This document shows, in pieces, positions 32,707 through 45,275 of a DNA stretch of 64,000 nucleotides; the first letter of the stretch is position 1; every line of letters begins with the position of its first letter. The stretch comes from Lunularia cruciata (Eukaryota > Streptophyta > Marchantiopsida > Lunulariales > Lunulariaceae). Position numbers and translations under genes: made by a program. The notes under the pieces were generated by a model. It made no database searches and was not told the origin of the DNA. It saw only the letters and a list, made by a program, of their open reading frames with translations. Where the stretch lies: NCBI GenBank assembly GCA_948567375.1, contig OX419761.1, positions 14,944,501 to 15,008,500 of the forward strand, read 5' to 3'.

Positions 32707-34949
32707 ATGACTCTCTTCCACTTTTTCAACTGTGCGGCTCTCACATTTGGTCCCCACGCCGTGTACTATCAGGCCACGCCTTTGTGAGTGTTCCTGCAAA
32801 TTCTGGGATTGAGCTTTGAAGATTCAGATCTGATCTATTTAGCTTTCTCAATCAGGACTGTACCAGAGAGTGTGATGATCTGCTTATTTCTCTCGATGTT
32901 GTAGACTAGAGCAAGATTTTGAGGCGAGGCTTAGGGTTTAGTTTAGTTCAGTTTTCACATGTAAGATTACTGTAGGCTTGTGATGAAACTTCATATTTTG
33001 GTTACACTGCTACCTTGAGTTGGCTGGATGAAAGGTCGGCTGAGCCCGAATCTTTAGTGAATTGTGAAAAAATTGGGGACAACATTGAGTTTATAGGAGC
33101 TCTTTATCATACTGCCAGAATTCGAATAGAGTAAATGAAAGTTTGAGGTACTTCTATCTGGGTTTACCATCGATTCACGTGATCTTCAATGATACCTGAT
33201 TTGGAAGTTTGATTGCTTGATTGAGGATTTAAAAATCTTGGAATTCTTGCAGGTCTGAGTACGACACTGTGGGATCATGTATTAAAGCAGCCATAGTCTA
33301 TTTAGGCACCACTCTCATTAAGGTATTTTCAATTTCATCTCCACCGAGAACGCTGGAGATAGGATTATGCCGAAATCGAACTCTAGATTCTGGCGTTTGA
33401 GCTGGTTTCACTTAATTAGGATATCAAAATAAATTAGGCTTATCATTGACTGTTGATATTTCCGATCATGGTGTGACAGACTGAACGCCTATCAGCGTTG
33501 GATCTAAGTGTTACTGCTTTTGAGTGCAGGGGTTTGGATTTTGATTTAGGTAATGGTCATCATGATCATCCTCTTTTGACATTGGTAACAGTGCTTGCCA
33601 CTTTCTAACTCGTTTTCAAGAGACTGTTTCCTTATGTCTTTATTGTGATTGTTCTTTGGCAGTTGGTATGCTTAGCAACTTTTTTGCAAGGCACAGAGAG
33701 CGAAGGTTTTGATGTTACTCAGGTATGTATGTGCCTACACGAATATGTGACAAGTATCATTATTATTTCAACTGGAGGTGGTCCTTTCATGTTATCCTTT
33801 GGCAGACGCACCACCTCGCTATAAGTGAGTAGCTGTGTCACTACTGCTAACGTGTGGAATTTTGACACTTCTTTGCAGGAAATTTTGAAGGCACTCATTG
33901 GTTTTCTGGATGTTGCGGGTCTTTATTTTGCTCTTACGCAGCTTACTTACCGAAACATATCTCAAACTCACAAATTCCAAGCGATTGGTCTTGGTAAGCT
34001 ACAATTCTGTGTCTGCCTGTGACCTGAATATTAAATTGCGGTAAGCAGGGATAGTCCTTCTTAAGTTATCCAGCTCCAGAAGCTTCGCGGTCTCCAGAGT
34101 ACAGGATTATTCTCTTTCTGTCATTAGCTGCAAAAGAATGCTACGATGTTGTGCTTTTTTACGTATGGTAATAACTTCCTTCACCTTAATTTTCTCATCG
34201 CTTGTGGGAAAAGTATGGATATACTTTTGATTGTTCTCGAGTTATCAGCTCGGCATACGTCATCGGTGGAGCAGGCTTTGAACGTGTAGATCGGTGAAGG
34301 CTGACACCTGATAATACTGGTTTGGATCTTGAAGGTTGGGCATTTGCGGACTCCTTGCTACATAGATTAGCTCCTCTCTGGGTTGGTGCAAGAGGTTTGG
34401 AGTTCACATGGGACTACCTATTGAAGGGACTTGAGTCAAATGCCAATCTGGTAAGGCGTCTGCACATGCTCTTGTACCCAACAATTGAAATTTTCTGGCT
34501 CACACGAGAATGGGAATTGGATTTTTGAATTCGTTTGGTGCGAGTGCCTTAACTGGTGACTTAATGTGTCCCTTGAAATTTGCAGGTCTTTACAGTCTGT
34601 TTGGCAGCACTTGGATCTTTGATGTGGTTGCGTAAAAATAAGCCTGCTACTTTGGTTCCCTTCATATATGCCAGTGCTGCTCTTGTTGCTACAATGCCAT
34701 CTATCACCAGGTATTTCCGACTCTTTTCTTCCTTTCAGCTGAAAATCGCATAACTGCTGTAACCTTGTTTCAGTTTCCTGCTTGAGGATGCTTGCAATCT
34801 CCTGATTTCAGTTGTATTTTATCTTTGACAGCTACCTACGACGGGGCCTCCACTGGGATTTCTCGAAAGTGGTGGGCTTTGAACTCATTGCCTCACTAGC
34901 AATGGCTTTTGTGACATGGCGACTTTTCAGCGCATGTCAAAGACCTTAG
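32707..34949 (+). CDS. TMEM147: TMEM147-like ER membrane protein (7 exons)
   Basis: Exons: 32707-32783, 33253-33322, 33663-33722, 33879-33993, 34335-34450, 34586-34710, 34832-34949; joined length 681 nt, 226 residues plus TAG. All introns are GT-AG (121-469 bp) and phases agree. The protein begins MTLFHFFNCAALTFGPHAVY, contains SEYDTVGSC (about 27-35), FLDVAGLYFALTQL, and at 121-131 PLWVGARGLEF, the most conserved TMEM147 motif, then SLMWLRKNKP and a hydrophobic C-terminus ending FSACQRP. Length matches the roughly 224-residue human protein. It is predicted to have seven membrane segments. TMEM147 works in the ER with nicalin and NOMO (BOS complex) beside Sec61 during insertion of multipass proteins. 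Exon borders were placed by homology plus splice consensus; transcript data would confirm them. Confidence 0.93.
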
Positions 34950-37737
34950 TCGCCTATTTGCGTCACTATCCTTCCTGTACTCCCCCTCGGTGCTTCAATG
35001 ACGTGGCAGATCGATCTTGACTTTGTCTCAGATTTGCACTGTTATGGATCTGTCTTCTCGAGTTAGGGGATGTCCTCGTTGAAGATCATGAATGACTGCA
35101 TTCCCACCGTCTTCTTGGGAGTGCAAGCTCAAGCTATGATTTTTCTGGACCCTTCCTGTCGTAAGGGTCGCGAGATGTGGATGTGTTTTAGGTCTTTGCT
35201 TATAAATCTAGGAGAGGTTATATTTCATTTTAGTGGGTTTGTCTTTTGGGCTTGTCACTTCGGAGCAATTCCTGTGATATTTGAGTACTTACCATGTGAG
35301 CACTTCAGCCCGCCTTTTCCCACAGTTCTCTTATTTCCTGGTTTCTACTTTCTTCAGTCTCCTTACGCTTATTCTATTGTTGCGCTTGTTGAAAGAAGGT
35401 TGTGTTTGCGACTTGGTGCGAGCTTCTTGTACAGCTGAGTTCCTATGCTCTTTCTGATTAGTCAGTTTGAATTTTTTCTACCCACTTCCAGAACCCGGTA
35501 TCAGGAATTGTTGGTGTAGTTGTTTCCCAAGTGCACTGTAAGTTGTATTCATGGTATTTGTTAGTGAAGCGTGTATTTCAGTTTTTTACCTCCCTTACAC
35601 ATGCAATATTTTACCACTCTTTTAAGGAAGTAATGATATTAATACTTTTATCTTGAGCTGTTGGTAAATAATTAGGTGTGTTCACTGAATTTTTCTTAGG
35701 TAGCTCTTGTTTCTCGGAAGAAATCTGAATACCCTATTCTAGTTAATTTCTGGTGGATGTTTCTAGTTGTTTGGATGTGTATTATAGGGTATGCTTGTTC
35801 TCAATACTGTCCCAGTATGTCTTGTGGATTCTCTATGTAAATTATACTGGCAACCAGTTGGTTTGTGATGGAGACTAGACTGGTCTCTACTGCATGTTTT
35901 GGGGACGGTGGATCTTTCAAGTCTAGTTTAGTTAGCAGTACTTCCAACAGTAATTAGGGCCATGTTCCTTATCCATGGTACTAATTCCAGTGAGTTCAGT
36001 ATGGACGGTCGTATAGCTATTAGTCTGGTATATGGCTTTTGGTTGGGTAATGATTGTGGTGGTTTGACCCTCTTTTTTTGTCATTGTTTTCAGTATGTCG
36101 TTTGCTTTCATCTAAACAGCAAATCTATATCTTTTTTCTTCGTGTTCCCTTCCTTTTTACGTTTTCAGACCGGTGGTGTAAAAGATGGAAGGGTTCGATC
36201 TTCCCTTCTGTTGCTAAACTTTCCTATCGTCGACCATTGAACCTGCGAGCCTTGTCATCTAGGCTTGAAGATGGGTGACCTGATCTGCAGAGTTAGACCA
36301 CAAATGGGGAAATCTCCTGTGGGGAGTTGATGGGACTCGTTATCCTCTCTTACGCATTTCAAAACACTATGAAGCCAATGCAGTCTTTTACTTAGAGGAC
36401 CCTGATCAGACATAGCCTGGAATTCTGATCAACAGAGTGAACGCTACTACACGTCTTATCTGGACTAATGGAGTATGGGCCGGATTGCGAAATATGTCGA
36501 GTACTGTGACTACATTTTCCCTGGGGAAACGTCCTGTCTCAGAGATAGAATTTTCGATAGAAAACGTTTTCCCATTTGGATGTGCTGATTTGGCTGCGAG
36601 AGACTTTCAACGCTAAAATCTGAGTATCCTTGTGAATCCTTCATTCCCTGGCACATTTGAGAGGCTTTTGCAGATTCAAGTAGCAACCATGCTAGACGCC
36701 AACATGATTGTGCAAATAGGTGTGTTGCTCATCGTAAAGTTCAATGTTCATGTGCCAATTACAATATGGTAACCAACTACGTAAAGTTTGAGAGGTAGTA
36801 ACTGTCGCATCGTAGACTACCGTTTCAAGTCCAGAATTGTACTGGGAGCTTAAGATCGGAAGTTATGTCACGGCATTCAGACAAATTTACTTATCTACCA
36901 GCTGTATCATCTCAACATTTGAAGAATAATGTTTTAACTGTTCAATTTGGTAATCTTCGCATTTCACGGCTGGGGAATGTAGAGTACATCACGGCGATAG
37001 TAGTATCAAGTGAGACTAAAGATTGTGTAGACTACATGAATCAGGACAGGGAAATTTGTAAAGGGTGAACAGAGCGCTCGTTAAAGTTGCTCTTTCTCAT
37101 CTCCCAGAAGACTTCACGCAATCATTCGACTGTCATATTGGACAGACTGTCTTTCAGAAGCTTGTAAACATAGACGAAGTACCAGAAGGAATAACATATG
37201 AGCAATCCTCGAGCCCGCCTGAAAGCAGCAAAGGGTCTTTCTGACGAACAAAGAACTACACATCGTTCTTTCCTCCTATCCTCTGCCCTCAGATTACTTT
37301 TCATGGGGCTCCTTCCATACTTCTTTCACCGATGCAAAGAACTGCACTTTCTCAGCCATCTTCCTTCCAACCCTCCGGAACGCTTAAGTGATAAAAAAGT
37401 GTTACAATTGGGTAACAAACAAAAGCCGATACAAAGATGAATGTACGACGCGCTTGTTTGCCTGTCTGTTTCCTTGATTAAAGTCGTAAATGAAAAGGGA
37501 AGGTGGGCCATTGTGAGCTGTTACAAATAATAGTGTCCCCGTGAGCAAATTGCTGCACTTCCCAGAATGTTCTTCCAAGTGTTCTGGGAATGTCATGTCG
37601 AATAGGGATGTTCGTGATTTGCAGAGGCTTCTAGATTGTCAGAGACACATGCTTGTCACCTTCAAAATATCTTCAATTATTCAGCGTCTTCGCTTATGTT
37701 GTGCTTGAGTTCATAACTGCAGTGACCTCTACATTTT
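34950..37737. other. TMEM147 3' flank, no further gene recognised
   Basis: About 2.8 kb. Open stretches at 35070-35438, 35962-36240 and 36865-37068 lack recognisable domains and splice-linked partners. Likely 3' UTR followed by intergenic DNA. Confidence 0.5.
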
Positions 37738-37802
37738 TCGTCTTTTGTCTCACCCTTGTACGGCTTGGGGGGTCTTCCCATCCTTCATGTCGCCTTTTTC
37801 CC
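37738..37802 (+). mobile_element. RLE non-LTR retrotransposon, 3'-UTR scrap (copy C)
   Basis: Matches the last 65 bp of the family 3' UTR (CTCACCCTTGTACGGCTTGG, GGTCTTCCCATCCTTCATG, GTCGCC), with a small deletion before GTCGCC. An extreme 5' truncation. Confidence 0.75.
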
Positions 37803-39649
37803 ATGTAGCTTTACGCATTTTGTGTGGAGCGATCTATCGTCCAGGTGTTTGGGGCTGCTTTTCATGCCTCTATAGATATAAAATTGCGAGTAATTTGTTG
37901 ACTTGAAGCCCCAATGTCTTAACGTCCTAACTCAATATTCAGAAAAGTGATTTGGAGGAATTGTGCTTTCTTTTCCATGCTCTTTGAAGTCTACTTAACT
38001 CGGTTGAGTATTGACATGTAATAATAACAGCTTGATTGGATAAGTGTGTCTAGCTGGAACGATAATGATATCAAATTAAGATGTACCATGAGCAAAGTTA
38101 TGGCTCATCACGCCATGATAAAGAAGAGAAAATACACTTTGTGTCTAAATTGAGGTCAGTTCTTTACGTGTGTTTATTGTATATAATCTAATTTAGATAT
38201 AAACTGCACTTGGAATGGATTTTGCTGAGGGTAGTAACATCACTCAGCAACTCGCTATAAGATTTTTAACGAAACAATTTTCTACTTGGTTGGTAGGTAG
38301 GATACTTTCTGAAACGTCAAAGAACAGTTCACCTTAGACTAAGACCGTTGTTAAAACCATTGAGAGTTGAGTGGTTAGATGCGGGTTAGCGTGATCGCGT
38401 TGGTTAAGTTAGCGGTGTTGAATCCCTCATGGTTTTGTCCTAATTTAAGGATTATGTGGGATTGAATTTAATTTGTATTTCTATCAATTAAATCGGAGTT
38501 GCTTAAATGAAATGAGTTAGATGTCTAGGTTGTTTATGTCCATAAGATGAGATGAATGAAATTGGTTTACATCACATGAGTAATAAAATTAAAGAGTTGA
38601 AAAGGAAAACCATATAATAATAAATTGCAATAATTAATTCTTATGATGGGGAAGATCTGTATTTCCCAATCTAACAAGGATTATATAATTACAAGAAGAT
38701 AATCATAAAACTGAATATGCACTAGCATTCTCTTGAGTCCTATATGATCCTTTGTTTCTTTCTTAATGTAGAAGCTTATTTTAAAGTAAATAAAAAAATA
38801 TTTCTAATATTGAGCACCGATTCGCACTCACCGATACTAGATTATATAGTATTATGAACAATAAAGTATAGCATAAATTAAATCTGATGTCTTATTTGGG
38901 TCATTAGTTTTCAAAAATTAATATATATCCTTAAATAATAAAATAATAAATTTATCATAAAAATATTAATAAAACACATTATATATAACTATTTAATCAA
39001 ATATTTGTATTATTAATTTATATTTGGTAAATAATATACATATATAATATTTCTCATTAATAAATATTATGTTTGATTCCAAATTATGGAACATACCATG
39101 TATCTAAGAAAAGAGCATATGATTTAATACGCAACACATATATTGATCAATTATAAATTAAAAAAAATATAAAACCAACCCTAATATTAGATCACCGGGG
39201 CATGGTTTTTGACTTTGCCCCTCCCCTTCTTCTTTTGTGTAAACCATATTCCCATTCATAAATAAATAAAAATTCTATATTCATATAAAAAATTACTATG
39301 TCTTGTTTTTTTGTTTGAAAAATTGATTTGTCTTGCTTTTGATATAGAAATTGATACATTTTGATATATTCTCTTGCTGTTGAAGTTAAAATTCATATTT
39401 CAAATATTTTTAAATAAATTTTTTATGTATAAGAAACTATATATACAAATGTTATACTTGTTTATTATTTGTTCCTCCAACCCATAGAAAGAGAATAAAT
39501 TTCTTTCCATTATTGAATGCTCGTTGCAAGTCCACATTGCCCGGCTATAATCATATGCATGTTAAATATACATCATCTATTGGTTGGAACACTAAAATCC
39601 AAACCCTACTAAAGACCATTTTCTGACATCAATCATCATGCATCTTACG
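37803..39649. other. AT-rich spacer; weak tRNA-derived SINE-like motif near 38.4 kb
   Basis: No gene. Around 38383-38425 the sequence GGGTTAGCGTGATCGCGTTGG then GGTGTTGAATCCC resembles pol III A and B boxes spaced as in tRNA-derived SINEs, without a tRNA fold. Evidence is weak. Confidence 0.35.
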
Positions 39650-42558
39650 TACACTCCATAATGAGGCTAGATAAGCTTTCCGTCTACCACTTGATTGTTT
39701 TGCACGTGCTCTCTTGCACGAGTTAGCATGGTTCTTATTCTTCTTACTTCCTCAATGGTGTCTTTGTTAAGCTAGAGGAGGACGTGCAGTGCATAGAGAG
39801 GTGGCTATCAAATTTTGTCAATTTCAAGCGGGGATTGGGCTACCCTTCAAGAGGATTTTGTTAGGGCTGCATATTTGAGGAGACAAGTTTTGCCATAGTA
39901 TACCATATAGTCCAGTCAATTACGACGGTGTACGACATTGGGTCAGGCCGGAGAGTTTAGTAGAGCAACACAAGCGCTACATCCTTTGTCTATTGCTAGT
40001 CCTATTGATGAGACAATCTTTTCCCTGCGCTCACTACATCCTATGGCAGGAGAAGGACTACCACTAGAGGTCTTAGATTATCAACCTGAGCAACCTATAT
40101 GTCTTGATAGGTTGCTTTTTGCACAACCATTGTGCATTGCTCCTCACCGTTCCTCAAGAGGCTTGTTAGGGATGGTATATGAGCACCTTAGATATTCCTT
40201 TCGGGCAGATGATCCTTCTAGTGGTCTTACCAAGTTGTTTCAAGTGGTTGTAGCAATAGCAAGAGAAGACATTCCTATGTCTGTTAGTTGGGTGTTAGGT
40301 GCTAGTAGACTTTTTGCAATGGAGAAGGACACAAGAGGCATTAGACCAATTGGTATTGGAGAGATCTTTTTACATTGGTCAATCATAACATTGTCCTTGA
40401 GCATCATTCTCACTTCTAACAACACCTCAGTCCAAATCAGTTTGGAGTAGCTTACACTTGGAGGATGTGATTCTATATCTCTAGGCATTAGGACACTCCT
40501 AGATATCTATCTAGAGTGGATTGTTCTACAAGTGGATGTTGAGAATGCTTTTAATAGTGTCTCATGAGCATCCATCTTTAGAGAGCTTAGGGAGGCTGGT
40601 AGATCCTTGGCAAGTCCTTTTGTGTGGTCCTTTTATGGCTCTCTTGCTTCCCTTCACTACCAACACGATTGTTTATAAGAAGGAATCACCGTCTTGGAGT
40701 CAACTATTGGTACATGTTTGAGAGATCCTTTAGGGGGACCCTTATTTGCCATGGCTCACTTTAGAGCTCTCTTATCTACCACTGTGGCCATGCTAGGTTG
40801 TGAATTTCCTTCCTTGGTAGATGATACACACATCGTGGGTCCTACAGATCAAATTAGGTAGGCTTTTGACCACTTGACTATCAAGCTACATCTGGTAGGC
40901 TTGAGAGTCAAGGTGTCAAAGTGCAAGGCATGGTCTCCTTTAGGTATCCTTCCCTACCTTGAGCTTCTAGAGGGGTGTATCACATCTACAGATGGACTAC
41001 ATGTCCTTGGAGTGCCAATAGGATCCAAGGAGTTTGTCACATGCTTCTTAGACGATGCACTTGCAGAGGATGTTGTCCATGTAGATGACCTTTTGTTATT
41101 AGGAGATCCATAGGTGGCATTTGGTATACTCTCTTCTAGTATTGATCATCAATTGACTTACCTCCTCTGCACAATTCCTCCCTCCTTGTCCTTCCTATCA
41201 CATTTGAGAGCCATTGATGGGAGGATTATGGGAGTCTTTGGTGATATTATTATAATAAGGACATTTGAGTGTGTGATAGGGAATTCAGCCCATAGATAGA
41301 CCCCTCTGCCAATCTTGTGTGGAGGGGTTGGCTTGCTATCTATGAAGGAGCTGACACCTATAGCACTTTTGGGTAGTTGGGCTCTCTTGGCACCCTTACT
41401 TTCCTCTCATTTTATGGTTGTTGATAGGCCGGTTTTGGAGGAGGTGACAAGGCTGGAGGAGGGATCCTTTTCTCTTCAAATGTTATTGCGGCAGATGAGA
41501 GATAGTCTATCCTCATGGATATATGAGGACTTTCCATCTTTTGCTTCACTATTGTCAAATTGAACTAGAGGTTTACAATCTTCGTTGATGGAGCAACAGT
41601 GTGAGCATACGCTACATTCCCTCTTAGTTGACTTGTCTATTCCTCAAGCTACTAGAGCACTTCTTTGCTCTTGCTCTGGCAAGGATGTAAGCTCTTGGAT
41701 CCTATCTTGATTGTGTATTACGGCATTCTGACTTGCATTAGCTACTTTCTCTACAGCGATGAGGTTTTACCTATGTTTGGTCCACCCATCTTCATCTTCA
41801 TTACTCACTTGTGAGTGTGATTCTACACTAGATTCAGCAGCGGTCCATATGACATTATGTCCTTTTGGAGGACAAAGGATAGCTACCCATGATGCTATTA
41901 GGGACATATTGTTTGCTATGGCACAAGAGAGTGGATATTTGGCTTGGAGAGAGTGATTGTATGCTTTGTAAACAACATGTGTTAAGGCAGACTTATACTT
42001 GGTCCGAGATGATCAGGTGATAGTAGCGGATGTCATGGTTATGGACCTTACATTAGATATAGTTTTTGAGGGAGTGATTACCCATCCCCTTGGATGCATA
42101 GTGAGTGCAGTAGCAGGTCGTTGCAAGGTCTCCAAGTATAGGTGCATTCAGCAAGGTCACCTCTTTGTTCCTCTAGCCTTGGAATTATATAGACAAGGCA
42201 TTTGACACATTTGTTAGAGAGGCGGAGAGCTTATCATGTTAGGCACCAAGGGATAACATTCTCACTCTCATACTTTGTAGCATATTTTAGACTACGTGTG
42301 TCCATTGCTCTACAAAGGGTAGTGGCTGGTGCAATCCATAGGGGAGCAATCATACTAAGGTGATGCTTATTTGGATGCTCCAGTTGTTTGTAGACAATAC
42401 AACTTGCATAGCTTGGATATCTTAGGTGCGGTAGGGCAGATTCTCATATCTACTCTATTGGGGTTTAGCTCCATTAACCTATTTTGTCTCTCCCTTGTAT
42501 GGTTTGATAAGATCTTCCCATCCTTCTTGTTTTCTATGGGGTCGCCCTTTTCCTATAT
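39650..42558 (+). mobile_element. RLE non-LTR retrotransposon, copy D (2.9 kb, decayed)
   Basis: Aligns with 45604-48535 of copy F along its whole length: the region before RT (GQAGEFSRATQALHPLSIAS), RT motifs (VDVENAFNS, then the active-site box SLVDDTHIVGP with both aspartates kept), the CCHC knuckle (CECDSTLD to ALLS region), the endonuclease (KADLYLVRDDQVIVADVMV) and the 3' UTR. 5' truncated and broken by at least two frameshifts and several stops, including TAG at the DP-stop-VAFG position shared with copy F. Confidence 0.88.
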
Positions 42559-43084
42559 ATATACGAATGATTGCCTTAGTTGACTATAATCTAGGTCTAC
42601 CATTATTAGCATTGGTTATTGTTATTGTATTCAAATGAACTATATATACTTAGACAATTATGCCTCATGTATGCATATCACCACAACTTCACAATATATT
42701 GAAGTGATAACTTAAGAAACTTGCCTTACCAAACATAAAAATTAGAGTATAAGAATATGAAAAAGAATTTCATTTGATATGTGTGATATGGATCCTTGGA
42801 TAACATATGCATTTTTAGAGCATATAACTGAAGAAATGTTTTCTTAGTATTTTCTTACCAAGTTTATTTACAGCGGTTAAGTGCCTTATTATGGAGTACC
42901 TAAGGGCACAATTATAAATATGTTTTTTTGGGTTAATGGTGCTTCCTAAAAGCCAATGAAGAAAGTAAATAAATTGATAGAATGAATGGCTTGCTCTGAG
43001 CCTTGATTGTTGAAGATAGATCACAAATAACAATAGAAAGAAAGGCGTCTATATGCTTACATCTTACAAGATATAGCTGGTACG
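42559..43084. other. Spacer, nothing recognised
   Basis: AT-rich sequence between copies D and E; no coding or repeat signal that I can support. Confidence 0.55.
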
Positions 43085-43790
43085 GAAGAAGAATAACCTT
43101 TTACGAGAAGGAAGAAGGATGACAGCGTAGAAAAAAATTGAAGAATGGGAAGACCACATCAAGTCGTACAAGGGAGAGATGAAAAAGGTAAAATGGTGCT
43201 CAACCCCAATAAAGTCTATATGAGAAATCTGCCCTATTGCACCTAAGATATCCGAGCTATGCAAGTCGTGTGGTCTACAAACAACTTGAGCATTCAAAGA
43301 AGCATCACCTAGTGTGATTGCTCTCCTATGGATTGCACCAGCCACTGCCCTTTGTAGAGCAATGGACACACGCTGTCTAAAATATGCTACAAAGTATGAG
43401 AGTGAGAGTGGGAGTGGTACCTCATGTCGCCTAACATGATAAGCTCTTACGCACTCCTTGACAAATGTGTCAAACTCCATGTCCATCGCTCCATATAACT
43501 CCAAGGCTAGACAAACAAAGAGGTGACCTTATTGCATGCCTCTATACTTGGAGACCTTGAGACCTGCTGCTGCACCCACTGCCCATCTAGGGGGATGGGT
43601 AATCATTCCCTCCAAAATTGTATCTTGTGTAGGGGCCGTAACCACGACATCCGCTACTATCACCTAATCATCTCAGACCAAGTATAAGTCTGCCTTGACA
43701 AGTGTCATCAGCAAAGCATACAAACACTCCCTCCAAGCCAAGAATACACTCTCTCGTGCCATAGCCAACACTATGTCCCTAAGAGCATCT
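43085..43790 (-). mobile_element. RLE non-LTR retrotransposon, 5'-truncated copy E
   Basis: The minus strand aligns to 47858-48530 of copy F: from GATGCTCTTAGGGACATAGTG through the endonuclease and an open C-terminal tail (43064-43504, with LSYFVAYFRQRVSIALQRAV) to the 3' UTR. It lies in opposite orientation to its neighbours D and F. Confidence 0.87.
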
Positions 43791-44235
43791 TTTATGAGAA
43801 CGTGGAAACTTGTTTAACATAACCTTGCCGTATCAATATCTTTCTGTTAGTCTTCAAGAGGATCTCTTTGGTATTTATAGTATCTTGTTAACGTTTGCAT
43901 AAAATATTTAGAATAGATGAAAATTAAGTGTCTTCCTTTTTCTAAAATAGTAAGATGAATTGATAACTTGTTGTTCACACAATCGTTGGGAATTCTGCCC
44001 ATTCGACTGTCCTGCATGACCACATGAGATTAATGTCAATTAATAGCGGAACAATATCTAACTAATAGGGTTTATCTATACAACTAGATTTCCCTTGTCC
44101 TTTACCTCAAACGCCAAGCAAAAGAAAGAGTTGATTCTTGGATTCCATATGCAAATTTAACCCCTTCAAAGTATTCTTGGAACCCTTTCTTGGAAACAAA
44201 TCTATGGTTTCGCTTTTTTTTTTATCGAGAATTAC
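43791..44235. other. Spacer, nothing recognised
   Basis: AT-rich, no supported feature. Confidence 0.5.
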
Positions 44236-44360
44236 AGTGCTCCAGTTGTTGTATTGTTGTAGACCATACGATCGACCTAACTAAGATATTTTGGATGTTG
44301 TAAGGTAAATTCTACCCTATCGAATACTATTGGAACTTAGCCCCATTTTGACCCCTACGT
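44236..44360 (+). mobile_element. RLE non-LTR retrotransposon, strongly diverged scrap (copy H)
   Basis: GCTCCAGTTGT, GTAGACCATACGA, a diverged GATATTTTGGATG and ACTTAGCCCCATTTTGACC follow the same order and spacing as 48351-48455 of copy F (end of ORF and start of 3' UTR). Probably the oldest copy here. Confidence 0.55.
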
Positions 44361-45275
44361 CTTTTCTTTTGGATGTTATAGGACATATTTCTCTTACCGA
44401 ATTACCACGGTTATCACACACGGTCTCCTTCTTACTTTACAAATTACAAGAGAAGTTTGAATCAATTTTGTCGACATAAGAGAACGAAAAGCTTATGAAA
44501 CGTTGATAGCATAATATTATGAACGTTAATCTAGCCAAATTAATATAACTTGACGCGTCTTTAGTAACCTCTAAACAACCTCTCGGTTTGAGTATAATCG
44601 TATTCAATCCTATTATAGCATCGTAAGTCGGGCCAAATACCATCCATTTCTACTATAAAACGATGACATATACGATAACGAGAAGGATGGGAAAAACTCA
44701 TCGTCCAAGAATAATACCTAAAAATAGAAGAAGATAGAGAGCAAAACATACCATGGTCACATTTCAAAAAGATAGTGAGAGGCATACATCATGGCGGGAG
44801 GAGCTACGGGAGGAGCTGCGGGGAGAGTGTGGAGACGGGAGAGGAGAGGGAGAGACGTGAGACAATTTTGATAAAATCTGAGTGCTCTCTAGCATGTAGC
44901 CTTCGAGTGAATAGATGATTCTCTTTGTTTTTCAATTTCGGTTCCATTGGCACCTAGATTGAAGACTATGGAGAATGGAGTAGAAAGTTATGAAGTTTTT
45001 TAGCTTTTTTAGGGTTGAAAGTGATCATTATACATTGAGAGTGATGGGTTGTGAATTTTCATTTCTAATCTCTGGGTTTTCATGATTAAGTTCCATGGGA
45101 ATTTAATTTGAAAATTTTGGAGATGGAAATTGAAAGTTATGAAAGTTTATAGATTTTAGGGTTGGGAGAGATTGTTTTCTTATGTGAGTTGGGATGTGAG
45201 GGGTTGTGGTTTTGCAGATATGGGGAGATATGGAGAGGAGTATCATGTGTTACTATCACTATTCTTGTGCTAGCC
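44361..45275. other. Possible 5' UTR of copy F and older spacer
   Basis: The 5' limit of copy F is not determinable without a second full copy. A purine-rich GGAG/GAGA stretch at 44795-44860 follows a 26-codon open stretch starting at 44791 (MAGGATGGAAGRVW). Nothing else recognised. Confidence 0.35.

Noticed and set aside
39938-40450. Functional reverse-transcriptase gene in copy D
   Set aside because: Frame breaks and stops on both sides of the open part; 5' truncated.
44791-44871. Possible first exon (MAGGATGGAAGRVW...) of a host gene
   Set aside because: Too short, no downstream exon found before the RLE copy; a GT donor-like site exists but nothing to join it to.
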